DNA of 64,000 nt from contig JAWRVZ010000101.1 of NCBI GenBank assembly GCA_037043235.1, positions 1,618,001-1,682,000 on the forward strand, in the 5' to 3' direction. Origin of the DNA: Rhodeus uyekii. Lineage: Eukaryota > Chordata > Actinopteri > Cypriniformes > Acheilognathidae. The translations under genes were made by a program, and so were the position numbers. Shown here piece after piece: positions 44,176 through 55,746 of the stretch. Every line of letters begins with the position of its first letter. Position 1 is the first letter of the stretch. A model generated the notes under the pieces. The model was given only the letters and a program-made list of their open reading frames with translations. It ran no database searches and had not been told where the DNA came from.

Positions 44176-45190
44176 TCAGATCATGGTTGCCATCCAGGTG
44201 TTCCAGTCTTCTTGCATCAGAACTTTGAACGGTTTGTTAATGGAAACGTCCAGAGGTTGCAGCTGGCTGGTAAGACCACCAGGAATCACAGCTATTTGGG
44301 TCTTAATTTCCTTAAAGTTCTTTTTAGTAGTTTCCGTAATGTGTGCTCTGAACTGGTCATGCACCAACAAGGAAGATTTCTTCAGAAGCCCGCCAGGACG
44401 TTTGGACCACACTTTGTGCCATTCATTTCAAGCCATTTTCGTCCATCCACCCTTTATCATGAACGTGCACGACGCCTCCCTGTGGAATTGTTTCTTTTGG
44501 GAATGTTTTCCTTTTAAAGATCAACATCGGAGGCAGTTTGGTACCATCTGCACAGCAGTACAGCACAACCGTGTAGTGAGTTTTCTCATGCCCTGAGGTT
44601 TTTACGGTTATGGTTTTGGCTCCTTTGTTATCTATGGTTCTGTTAGATGGCACATCAAACGTTAGCGGGACTTCATCCATGTACCCAATCTGGCTAATTT
44701 CAAAGTTATTCTTCTTCTTCGCATCATAACACACGTATGAAAAGACAGAATCTTTGATTCGTATTCCTTTGGCATTTTTTGTGCAATTCTGGTTTTGGTG
44801 CGCATCGAAAAAGCCAGATCTCTTCATAAATCTATAGCACCATGATGGTGATCTGATGAAATCCTGAATGCCTTTCTCCACAGAAATGCGTTTGGCCTCA
44901 TAGATTATCATTTTTTTTGAGACAAAGTCAATTTTGCCGGTGTCGTGTGATCCACTCCTTCACTTCTACCTCTAATTCTGGCCACTTTGCAGTTGTTCCA
45001 CGTAAGGTGTGCTTGCTTCTATCCAACTTTTGGAGCTGATCCTCCTGTTTTCTTCCACTCTCTTATCATTTTCTCAGTTGGAGGTGGCCCGAAGTGTCTC
45101 TCCACTGCTCGGTTTCCATGCTCCTTAGCAAATTTGATTACTTCCAGCTTGAAAGCAACTGTATATGAGAGTATAATACGGCAATAAATA
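44176..45190 (-). pseudogene. pogo/Tigger-type transposase, frame-broken
   Basis: On minus the pieces appear in order: a helix-turn-helix start with KLEVIKFAKEHGNRAVERHF (about 45165-45106), a CENP-B-like DNA-binding part (44911-44750), a DDE core starting YMDEVPLTFDVPSNRT with HYTVVLYCCADGTKLPPMLI (44680-44530), and the end of the core with HDQFRAH and IAVIPGGLTSQLQPLDVSIN (44412-44200). The pieces lie in different frames, with breaks near 44415 and 44950-45010, so the gene is dead. Proteins of this type cut and paste DNA at TA sites. Nearby Tigger-like ends (42420 and others) may belong to the same family, but no intact pair of ends surrounds the gene. Confidence 0.82.
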
Positions 45191-45416
45191 CGGTATATTC
45201 TCCAAGGACCGCCCTCTTGACATATCAGTGGGAGAACAATTTGTCCCAGACATCTACTGGCAGCATCATGTGTCTTTTTGTCACTGGCTGAGGTGGTGGG
45301 ATAAGACAGAAAATCTTGCGGCTGATACCACAGAATGTCATCCCTCATAGTCCAAAAGAAGCGTTGAAGCTACGTAGTGTTGTACTTCCTTTCGAATTTT
45401 GTCATTGGCTCTTTTA

Positions 45417-45602
45417 TTATTTTTGGTTTACTCTCCATTGTTTGCGTTTCTGTCGTTGTGAGATTACTTTAAGCTGTCCTGTTTCTTTTTTTCTTTTATA
45501 TCTTTCCTTTTCTCTATCAATGTACTGCTGATATATTACAGGATCTTCCTTCAATTTTTTTCTATAATCTCTAGACCTTTTTATTGATGTCTTGGGAGCC
45601 AT
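45417..45602 (-). CDS. Basic N-terminal domain of an uncharacterised TE-like protein
   Basis: 61 residues on minus: KRSRDYRKKLKEDP, then IDREKERYKRKKE. Arg/Lys-rich heads of this form occur at the start of uncharacterised multi-copy teleost proteins that I take to be transposon-derived (from memory, not checked). A possible donor (GTAAAC) lies at its end. No further exon was found, so it may be a remnant. Confidence 0.4.
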   Translation of the reverse strand: MAPKTSIKRSRDYRKKLKEDPVIYQQYIDREKERYKRKKETGQLKVISQRQKRKQWRVNQK

Positions 45603-45725
45603 TCTGGTGAAAAAATAGTTTTAGGAAGTAAGGCATCTCACTTAAGTTTCATTGTAAAAGCACACTATTATGCTTCTTTAACTTAATTTATAAACACATA
45701 ATATGATATAGATAGTGGCATACAA

Positions 45726-45770
45726 CATGTCATTACCACCATCACAAGTTGTGTGATGGTAATGACATGT
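45726..45770. repeat. Short inverted repeat (hairpin)
   Basis: acatgtcattacc and ggtaatgacatgt face each other around catcacaagttgtgtgat. Confidence 0.8.
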
Positions 45771-46430
45771 TGCGGTAATGACATTTTTTTTATTTTTTTT
45801 GAGGAAAAAGGAAGCTAGCTCAGATTTGCTAACATCACTCAACAGCTAGTTAATTAATACATTAATACACATAAATCATGTGAATATATATATATATATA
45901 TATATATTTATTTATTTATTTATTTATTTATTCAAATATTGCTGCTACAGCATGTATGGTAATGACGCTGAATAAGTACTCCAGAAGGAATTCATGATTA
46001 AATTACTTTTTCAGACATCAAATACTAAATTGTTAAAAGTATTCATAAATTGCACAGATCTGAACCCAAATTATGCATCAAGTACCTTTTTAAGTTACTG
46101 TTTAAACATGTATTGTGATTTTTTTTTTTTTTTTTTTACGAACATAACATTTTGTCAAATTTTCAAAGCAGATAAGTTTTAACGTCTGGGTTGGGGACAA
46201 AGTCTGAGTAATGTATTTATTCAAATATTAGTGATGGAAACATTTTTAAAAATGGAAATCATTCTAATTTTAGCGTATAACATTTTTTGGTGGTGCAATA
46301 AATATTATTTGAAATAACTAAACTATTTATTCTATAATATAGTATTTTTAACTTGAATGTATAACCTGGGGACATAAAATTTCCCCTAATTGAAGAATCA
46401 CACATGTATGTATGTGTATGTTTGGACTTC
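45771..46430. other. AT-rich unassigned stretch
   Basis: (TA)n and (ATTT)n tracts at about 45884-45935; no gene seen. Confidence 0.5.
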
Positions 46431-46797
46431 ATATTGGACTTGAATTGTTGTCAATATAATAATCATGCACGGTTTGGCTGTTGGCCAGAGGAGAACTGGT
46501 CCCCCGACTGAGCCTGGTTTCTCCCAAGGTTTTTTCTCCATTCTATTCTTCATTCGTTACGTCACCTGCCGGAGTTTTGGTTCCTTGCCGCTGTCGCCTA
46601 TGGCTTGCTCAGTTGGGGAAACTTAACACTTAAAATTCATCAATTGTATTGATTCGCCTGCTCTTTTGGGGCTTCTGTTCAGCCAAACAAACTTTGTTTA
46701 TATTGTTTTTCCTGTAAAGCTGCTTTGAAACAATCTACATTGTAAAAAGCGCTATATAAATAAAGGTGACTTGACTTGACTTGACTTGTATGTATGT
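46431..46797 (+). mobile_element. CR1/L2-type LINE 3' UTR copy with TTGAC tail
   Basis: It matches the 3' UTR of 18340-19004 in the opposite orientation and ends ataaataaaggtgacttgac with a short (TTGAC)n tail. 5' truncated. Confidence 0.85.
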
Positions 46798-48391
46798 ACA
46801 AAAAGAACAATAATCAGTATAGATACATCAGAGCCTTATAATAGGTGGAAGAAATCCAATCTACAGCTGTAGTCATTCGTTCAGTCTTTTTTCAAGATTT
46901 ACTCATTTTAAATAATAGTAAAACTCAATTAAATTGAATAAACCTTACATATATTATGAATTAAGAATTTTAAATGAGTAGCTCGAACAGTAGAGAGTGA
47001 AAAATGATAAATGCATGAATGAGGGGAAAAAAGTTAAATTAAATTAAAAGGCATATTTTCATTTTAAAATGTATGAATATTAATTTAAAAGCTCCATTCA
47101 CTTGTTCAATTAAATTTTACACACAATTTTTTAACTCATTTAAAATTCTTGATTTATCATATGAATAATTTAAGTATTATTAAACTCCATTTGGAGGAAT
47201 TTTACTCTTAACACAAATCTTGAAAAAGGCTTAATTTTTTGAGTGTACCCATGAGTTAACCAGAAGTGAAAATTTCAATTAAAGTAGCTGTTAGAAAGAT
47301 GATGGGATAAAGGAAATAAAGGATCAAGAACAAGTTGGTCATGACAGAGCTGTATATGGCAACAGAAGGAACGATGCAATATAATTTAATCCATCACATC
47401 AGATGAGAGGAAAACATGAATAAATGTGAATAAAGTGTGAATAACTGTGGGCTTCCAGAACGTGCTGATAACTCCAGCTAAAAGAGGAAATAAAATCTGC
47501 CGATATGAATTATTTGACATTACAAAATACAATATTATTATTAATACATTGTTATTACTGTTGACCATAGTTTTCATATTAGTTTTAATTATACATAGGA
47601 AATCACTACCAGATATAAACATGTTACTTAAACCGCTATAAGAGTCTATATTCCTATATATGTCTTTGCATCTGCTCGTCAAAGCAGGAAATGTAAAAGT
47701 ACAGTCACATTAAGAGCCAAGAATGAGATATTAATGTATGAGAACGCTTTGAACATGCAGAAGCCCTGTACTTACTGTATCAGATATGTTGCTATGTATC
47801 TATTAACTCAAACAGTAAAAAATTTTTGGAATTATCAAAGTTAGTATAAGTATTTGTTACTTTTAAGAAAGTTTCAGTGTTTCCTCACAAACGTTTTAAC
47901 CCTACTAAAATGAAATAACTCAATTTCAAAATTACCCTTGCAATGTATTCTTGAGCAGGATTTCTGAGAATGTTAATTCTTTATGCTCCTTTTGTAATAT
48001 TGAAGAAAAATCAATTCTGCATCTGTAATTTCATTGCCGGTTCTCTAAGTCGTTTTGGTCAGAAGTTTCCATGTCAATATTCTCCTGCTACAACAAATTG
48101 GTACAAATGTCAGAATCTATCTTTTTTTTTTTTTGATCTGATTTTCATTCTAAGGATGTTAATCTTGATTATACTGTATTATTTATTTTTCTTATGGGTA
48201 AATTTCACCTTCATTAATCCAGAACCATTCAATGTATCCCCAGTTTTACAATATTCTCCTCGGACATAAAGTCCCTTTTTTCTTCTTTTATGAAAATGTC
48301 CGAACCTTTGAACTCAAAGGGCTTGAAAACTTATAACATTCTTGAGTCTTAATTTCTTAATTTTGAATTCTTCATTTTTTATGTTGAAAAG
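46798..48391. other. Unassigned AT-rich stretch
   Basis: Only short open frames. It is the left flank of the monomer-bearing LINE. Confidence 0.45.
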
Positions 48392-48407
48392 ATGTTGCAT
48401 GAGATGA

Positions 48408-51400
48408 GGAGAAGCGTTTGCCAGCTGAGAGAGAACACGTGAGTCTTGTTTACATACTTTGTTTTGGTTTCATTCTGCGAATCAGTAGTCATTAGCAAGG
48501 AGTAATCTTTGGAAACTGTACTGCTATTGTTTGTTTGTTTACCGCGTGGCGACTCGGCGTGTTAGTTTCGGTCAAAACAGTTTTTCTACCTCGTGTGTTT
48601 TTGCCTTCTATTGCACTTCTAACGCAACGCGGAGCTGTGGGCGTGGCATTTGGCGCCCGTGAGCAAATATAAACTCGTGTAACTAGGAGAAATATTAGGA
48701 GAAGCGTCTGCCAGCTGAGAGAGAACACGTGAGTCTTGTTTACATACTTTGTTTTGGTTTCATTCTGCGAATCAGTAGTCATTAGCAAGGAGTAATCTTT
48801 GGTAACTGTGGTAACTGTACTGCTATTGTTTGTTTGTTTACCGCGTGGCGACTCGGCGTGTTAGTTTCGGTCAAAACAGTTTTTCTACCTCGTGTGTTTT
48901 TGCCTTCTATTGCACTTCTAACGCAACGCGGAGCTGTGGGCGTGGCATTTGGCGCCCGTGAGCAAATATAAACTCGTGTAACTAGGAGAAGCGTTTGCCA
49001 GCTGAGAGAGAACACGTGAGTCTTGTTTACATACTTTGTTTTGGTTTAATTCTGCGAATCAGTAGTCATTAGCAAGGAGTAATCTTTGGTAATTGTGGTA
49101 ACTGTACTGCTATTGTTTGTTTGTTTACCGCGTGGCGACTCGGCGTGTTAGTTTCGGTCAAAACAGTTTTTCTACCTCGTGTTTTTGCCTTCTATTGCAC
49201 TTCTAACGCAACGCGGAGCTGTGGGCGTGGCATTTGGCGCCCGTGAGCAAATATAAACTCGTGTAACTAGGAGAAATATTAGGAGAAGCGTTTGCCAGCT
49301 GAGAGAGAACACGTGAGTCTTGTTTACATACTTTGTTTTGGTTTCATTCTGCGAATCAGTAGTCATTAGCAAGGAGTAATCTTTGGTAACTGTGGTAACT
49401 GTACTGCTATTGTTTGTTTGTTTACCGCGTGGCGACTCGGCGTGTTAGTTTCGGTCAAAACAGTTTTTCTACCTCGTGTGTTTTTGCCTTCTATTGCACT
49501 TCTAACGCAACGCGGAGCTGTGGGCGTGGCATTTGGCGCCCGTGAGCAAATATAAACTCGTGTAACTAGGAGAAATATTAGGAGAAGCGTTTGCCAGCTG
49601 AGAGAGAACACGTGAGTCTTGTTTACATACTTTGTTTTGGTTTCATTCTGCGAATCAGTAGTCATTAGCAAGGAGTAATCTTTGGTAACTGTGGTAACTG
49701 TACTGCTATTGTTTGTTTGTTTACCGCGTGGCGACTCGGCGTGTTAGTTTCGGTCAAAACAGTTTTTCTACCTCGTGTGTTTTTGCCTTCTATTGCACTT
49801 CTAACGCAACGCGGAGCTGTGGGCGTGGCATTTGGCGCCCGTGAGCAAATATAAACTCGTGTAACTAGGAGAAATATTAGGAGAAGAGTCTGCCAGCTGA
49901 GAGAGAACACGTGAGTCTTGTTTACATACTTTGTTTTGGTTTCATTCTGCGAATCAGTAGTCATTAGCAAGGAGTAATCTTTGGTAACTGTGGTAACTGT
50001 ACTGCTATTGTTTGTTTGTTTACCGCGTGGCGACTCGGCGTGTTAGTTTCGGTCAAAACAGTTTTTCTACCTCGTGTGTTTTTGCCTTCTATTGCACTTC
50101 TAACGCAACGCGGAGCTGTGGGCGTGGCATTTGGCGCCCGTGAGCAAATATAAACTCGTGTAACTAGGAGAAATATTAGGAGAAGCGTCTGCCAGCTGAG
50201 AGAGAACACGTGAGTCTTGTTTACATACTTTGTTTTGGTTTCATTCTGCGAATCAGTAGTCATTAGCAAGGAGTAATCTTTGGTAACTGTGGTAACTGTA
50301 CTGCTATTGTTTGTTTGTTTACCGCGTGGCGACTCGGCGTGTTAGTTTCGGTCAAAACAGTTTTTCTACCTCGTGTGTTTTTGCCTTCTATTGCACTTCT
50401 AACGCAACGCGGAGCTGTGGGCGTGGCATTTGGCGCCCGTGAGCAAATATAAACTCGTGTAACTAGGAGAAATATTAGGAGAAGCGTCTGCCAGCTGAGA
50501 GAGAACACGTGAGTCTTGTTTACATACTTTGTTTTGGTTTCATTCTGCGAATCAGTAGTCATTAGCAAGGAGTAATCTTTGGTAACTGTGGTAACTGTAC
50601 TGCTATTGTTTGTTTGTTTACCGCGTGGCGACTCGGCGTGTTAGTTTCGGTCAAAACAGTTTTTCTACCTCGTGTGTTTTTGCCTTCTATTGCACTTCTA
50701 ACGCAACGCGGAGCTGTGGGCGTGGCATTTGGCGCCCGTGAGCAAATATAAACTCGTGTAACTAGGAGAAATATTAGGAGAAGCGTTTGCCAGCTGAGAG
50801 AGAACACGTGAGTCTTGTTTACATACTTTGTTTTGGTTTCATTCTGCGAATCAGTAGTCATTAGCAAGGAGTAATCTTTGGTAACTGTGGTAACTGTACT
50901 GCTATTGTTTGTTTGTTTACCGCGTGGCGACTCGGCGTGTTAGTTTCGGTCAAAACAGTTTTTCTACCTCGTGTGTTTTTGCCTTCTATTGCACTTCTAA
51001 CGCAACGCGGAGCTGTGGGCGTGGCATTTGGCGCCCGTGAGCAAATATAAACTCGTGTAACTAGGAGAAATATTAGGAGAAGCGTTTGCCAGCTGAGAGA
51101 GAACACGTGAGTCTTGTTTACATACTTTGTTTTGGTTTCATTCTGCGAATCAGTAGTCATTAGCAAGGAGTAATCTTTGGTAACTGTGGTAACTGTACTG
51201 CTATTGTTTGTTTGTTTACCGCGTGGCGACTCGGCGTGTTAGTTTCGGTCAAAACAGTTTTTCTACCTCGTGTGTTTTTGCCTTCTATTGCACTTCTAAC
51301 GCAACGCGGAGCTGTGGGCGTGGCATTTGGCGCCCGTGAGCAAATATAAACTCGTGTAACTAGGAGAAATATTAGGAGAAGCGTTTGCCAGCTGAGAGAG

Positions 51401-54321
51401 AACACGTGAGTCTTGTTTACATACTTTGTTTTGGTTTCATTCTGCGAATCAGTAGTCATTAGCAAGGAGTAATCTTTGGTAACTGTGGTAACTGTACTGC
51501 TATTGTTTGTTTGTTTACCGCGTGGCGACTCGGCGTGTTAGTTTCGGTCAAAACAGTTTTTCTACCTCGTGTGTTTTTGCCTTCTATTGCACTTCTAACG
51601 CAACGCGGAGCTGTGGGCGTGGCATTTGGCGCCCGTGAGCAAATATAAACTCGTGTAACTAGGAGAAATATTAGGAGAAGCGTTTGCCAGCTGAGAGAGA
51701 ACACGTGAGTCTTGTTTACATACTTTGTTTTGGTTTCATTCTGCGAATCAGTAGTCATTAGCAAGGAGTAATCTTTGGTAACTGTGGTAACTGTACTGCT
51801 ATTGTTTGTTTGTTTACCGCGTGGCGACTCGGCGTGTTAGTTTCGGTCAAAACAGTTTTTCTACCTCGTGTGTTTTTGCCTTCTATTGCACTTCTAACGC
51901 AACGCGGAGCTGTGGGCGTGGCATTTGGCGCCCGTGAGCAAATATAAACTCGTGTAACTAGGAGAAATATTAGGAGAAGCGTCTGCCAGCTGAGAGAGAA
52001 CACGTGAGTCTTGTTTACATACTTTGTTTTGGTTTCATTCTGCGAATCAGTAGTCATTAGCAAGGAGTAATCTTTGGTAACTGTGGTAACTGTACTGCTA
52101 TTGTTTGTTTGTTTACCGCGTGGCGACTCGGCGTGTTAGTTTCGGTCAAAACAGTTTTTCTACCTCGTGTGTTTTTGCCTTCTATTGCACTTCTAACGCA
52201 ACGCGGAGCTGTGGGCGTGGCATTTGGCGCCCGTGAGCAAATATAAACTCGTGTAACTAGGAGAAATATTAGGAGAAGCGTTTGCCAGCTGAGAGAGAAC
52301 ACGTGAGTCTTGTTTACATACTTTGTTTTGGTTTCATTCTGCGAATCAGTAGTCATTAGCAAGGAGTAATCTTTGGTAACTGTGGTAACTGTACTGCTAT
52401 TGTTTGTTTGTTTACCGCGTGGCGACTCGGCGTGTTAGTTTCGGTCAAAACAGTTTTTCTACCTCGTGTGTTTTTGCCTTCTATTGCACTTCTAACGCAA
52501 CGCGGAGCTGTGGGCGTGGCATTTGGCGCCCGTGAGCAAATATAAACTCGTGTAACTAGGAGAAATATTAGGAGAAGCGTTTGCCAGCTGAGAGAGAACA
52601 CGTGAGTCTTGTTTACATACTTTGTTTTGGTTTCATTCTGCGAATCAGTAGTCATTAGCAAGGAGTAATCTTTGGTAACTGTGGTAACTGTACTGCTATT
52701 GTTTGTTTGTTTACCGCGTGGCGACTCGGCGTGTTAGTTTCGGTCAAAACAGTTTTTCTACCTCGTGTGTTTTTGCCTTCTATTGCACTTCTAACGCAAC
52801 GCGGAGCTGTGGGCGTGGCATTTGGCGCCCGTGAGCAAATATAAACTCGTGTAACTAGGAGAAATATTAGGAGAAGCGTTTGCCAGCTGAGAGAGAACAC
52901 GTGAGTCTTGTTTACATACTTTGTTTTGGTTTCATTCTGCGAATCAGTAGTCATTAGCAAGGAGTAATCTTTGGTAACTGTGGTAACTGTACTGCTATTG
53001 TTTGTTTGTTTACCGCGTGGCGACTCGGCGTGTTAGTTTCGGTCAAAACAGTTTTTCTACCTCGTGTGTTTTTGCCTTCTATTGCACTTCTAACGCAACG
53101 CGGAGCTGTGGGCGTGGCATTTGGCGCCCGTGAGCAAATATAAACTCGTGTAACTAGGAGAAATATTAGGAGAAGCGTTTGCCAGCTGAGAGAGAACACG
53201 TGAGTCTTGTTTACATACTTTGTTTTGGTTTCATTCTGCGAATCAGTAGTCATTAGCAAGGAGTAATCTTTGGTAACTGTGGTAACTGTACTGCTATTGT
53301 TTGTTTGTTTACCGCGTGGCGACTCGGCGTGTTAGTTTCGGTCAAAACAGTTTTTCTACCTCGTGTGTTTTTGCCTTCTATTGCACTTCTAACGCAACGC
53401 GGAGCTGTGGGCGTGGCATTTGGCGCCCGTGAGCAAATATAAACTCGTGTAACTAGGAGAAATATTAGGAGAAGCGTTTGCCAGCTGAGAGAGAACACGT
53501 GAGTCTTGTTTACATACTTTGTTTTGGTTTCATTCTGCGAATCAGTAGTCATTAGCAAGGAGTAATCTTTGGTAACTGTGGTAACTGTACTGCTATTGTT
53601 TGTTTGTTTACCGCGTGGCGACTCGGCGTGTTAGTTTCGGTCAAAACAGTTTTTCTACCTCGTGTGTTTTTGCCTTCTATTGCACTTCTAACGCAACGCG
53701 GAGCTGTGGGCGTGGCATTTGGCGCCCGTGAGCAAATATAAACTCGTGTAACTAGGAGAAATATTAGGAGAAGCGTTTGCCAGCTGAGAGAGAACACGTG
53801 AGTCTTGTTTACATACTTTGTTTTGGTTTCATTCTGCGAATCAGTAGTCATTAGCAAGGAGTAATCTTTGGTAACTGTGGTAACTGTACTGCTATTGTTT
53901 GTTTGTTTACCGCGTGGCGACTCGGCGTGTTAGTTTCGGTCAAAACAGTTTTTCTACCTCGTGTGTTTTTGCCTTCTATTGCACTTCTAACGCAACGCGG
54001 AGCTGTGGGCGTGGCATTTGGCGCCCGTGAGCAAATATAAACTCGTGTAACTAGGAGAAATATTAGGAGAAGCGTTTGCCAGCTGAGAGAGAACACGTGA
54101 GTCTTGTTTACATACTTTGTTTTGGTTTCATTCTGCGAATCAGTAGTCATTAGCAAGGAGTAATCTTTGGTAACTGTGGTAACTGTACTGCTATTGTTTG
54201 TTTGTTTACCGCGTGGCGACTCGGCGTGTTAGTTTCGGTCAAAACAGTTTTTCTACCTCGTGTGTTTTTGCCTTCTATTGCACTTCTAACGCAACGCGGA
54301 GCTGTGGGCGTGGCATTTGGC
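48408..54321 (+). repeat. 299-bp tandem monomer array, 20 copies
   Basis: Taking gaagcg (gaagag in copy 6) as the mark, copies start at 48411, 48701, 48988, 49285 and 49584, then every 299 bp to 54069. The first three intervals are 290, 287 and 297 because of small deletions; the rest are exact. The last copy stops at 54321 in ggcatttggc. Copies differ by few bases, for example C or T in gcgtctgcc/gcgtttgcc. Confidence 0.97.
54007..54041 (+). promoter_or_regulatory. Promoter-like motif cluster in the monomer (last full copy)
   Basis: GGGCGTGGC (54007-54015, Sp1/KLF type), TTTGGCGC (54017-54024, E2F type) and TATAAA (54036-54041) lie within 35 bases. An E-box CACGTG follows at 54094-54099. 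A start about 30 bases after the TATA box would fall near 54066-54072. The same cluster recurs in each full copy. Confidence 0.55.
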
Positions 54322-54528
54322 TGTTTTCACCGAAACAGGATAATTAGCTGCTGCGCACGCTGTCGCGGAAGCGTCAGCGGAAGCGTTTCAGCGTCCTCGT
54401 GTGAAGACAGACGAGTGTAAAGACGTTCGACTCTACCTGCGCGACTCCACCGAGCAACGACACCAGCAAGTCTGTCTAATATTTCTATTCCCTTTTTCTT
54501 ACTTTCACACTACACTTTCTCTGCTATC

Positions 54529-55746
54529 ATGTGCTTTCAGTATATTCCTGTCGTCTCTCAACGTCGCTCTGTTAACACTCGCCGAAGGTGGCGCAACATT
54601 AACAACCTGCATTCTGTTCCTTCCTCTAATGCACCTCTCTCCATCTCTGTAGGTCTCTGGAACTGTCAGTCAGCAGTCAATAAGGCTACCTTTATCCCAG
54701 CCTTTGCTACTAACTCTGCTCTTAATATCCTAGGTTTGACTGAGACATGGATTCGTCCAGAGGACTCAGCAACTCCCGCTGCTCTCTCTAACAATTTCTC
54801 TTTCTCCCACACTCCTCGCCAGTCTGGTAGGGGTGGGGGCACAGGTCTCCTCATTTCTAACAACTGGACATACTCTACTCACTCCTCCGTATGCATGTAC
54901 AATTCGTTTGAATTTCACTCCATTACAGTTTCATCTCCTGCAATAATCCACTTTGTTGTAATCTATCGCCCTCCAGGTCAGCTGGGCACCTTTGTAGAGG
55001 AGATGGACATGCTGCTGTCCTCATTTCCTGAAGATGGCACTCCGCTGGTCGTCTTTGGTGACTTCAACATACATTTGGAGAAGCCTTGCGCTACAGACTT
55101 CCTCTCTCTCCTAGCCTCATTTGACCTCAACCGACTCATCACCACAGGTACTCACAAGTCGGGCAATCAACTCGACTTGATCTACTCGCGCAACTGCACC
55201 ACAGACAACACTCTAGTTAAACCACTGCATGTTTCTGACCACTCTTTCATTACATTTCATATGCATCTTACTAATCCTGCAACACCAACCCCTCTTCCAG
55301 TCACTTTCAGGCGTAACCTGCGCTCTCTCTCTCCTTCTCAATTCTCCTCTATCGTCTCATCCTCTCTTCCCTCTCACAAACAGTTCTCAACTCTGGATGC
55401 GAATACAGCAACAGATACCTTATGTTCTACTCTAACGTCTTGCCTAGATAATATCTGTCCACTCTCTTCCAGGTCATCACGTGCTACTCCCTCTAGCCCC
55501 TGGCTAACTGATGTTCTTCGTGAACATAGGGCCAAGCTAAGGGCAGCTGAGAGAAAATGGCGCAAGTCAAAGGACCCATCTGACCTGAGTTTGTATAAAT
55601 CTCTTCTCTCTACCTTTTCTACTGACGTCCATACTGCTAAATCTTTACACTTCCACACCAAGATCAACAGCACTTCCAACATGCATGCACTTTTCAAAAC
55701 ATTCAACTCTCTACTCTCTCCCCCTCCACCACCTCCCTCTCATTGA
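54529..55746 (+). CDS. LINE endonuclease part of ORF2
   Basis: 405 residues from the first Met. The apurinic-type endonuclease shows WNCQSAVNKA, LGLTETWIRPED, YRPPGQ, VVFGDFNIH and VSDHSFI in order. After about residue 395 it runs into a Pro-rich end and stops. The next frame picks up within the reverse transcriptase at NYRPVSLLPF. The region that normally joins the two domains (about 100 residues) is absent, so this copy has an internal deletion plus a frameshift. An upstream Pro-rich 5' UTR with a strong acceptor-like site (polypyrimidine run, then CTTTCAG at 54534-54540) overlaps the start. Confidence 0.8.
   Translation: MCFQYIPVVSQRRSVNTRRRWRNINNLHSVPSSNAPLSISVGLWNCQSAVNKATFIPAFATNSALNILGLTETWIRPEDSATPAALSNNFSFSHTPRQSGRGGGTGLLISNNWTYSTHSSVCMYNSFEFHSITVSSPAIIHFVVIYRPPGQLGTFVEEMDMLLSSFPEDGTPLVVFGDFNIHLEKPCATDFLSLLASFDLNRLITTGTHKSGNQLDLIYSRNCTTDNTLVKPLHVSDHSFITFHMHLTNPATPTPLPVTFRRNLRSLSPSQFSSIVSSSLPSHKQFSTLDANTATDTLCSTLTSCLDNICPLSSRSSRATPSSPWLTDVLREHRAKLRAAERKWRKSKDPSDLSLYKSLLSTFSTDVHTAKSLHFHTKINSTSNMHALFKTFNSLLSPPPPPPSH

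Noticed and set aside
49366..54156. Many identical 101-residue minus-strand frames, one per 299-bp repeat
   Set aside because: They arise because a chance open frame is copied by the array. Each overlaps the next by 7 bases, starts at TTG, and lies opposite the LINE transcript. Sameness reflects copy homogeneity, not coding.
48408..54321. Centromeric or free-standing satellite
   Set aside because: The array is short, single-orientation, joins a LINE 5' UTR and shares its flanking duplication, which fits a LINE part better. Not fully excluded without a genome search.
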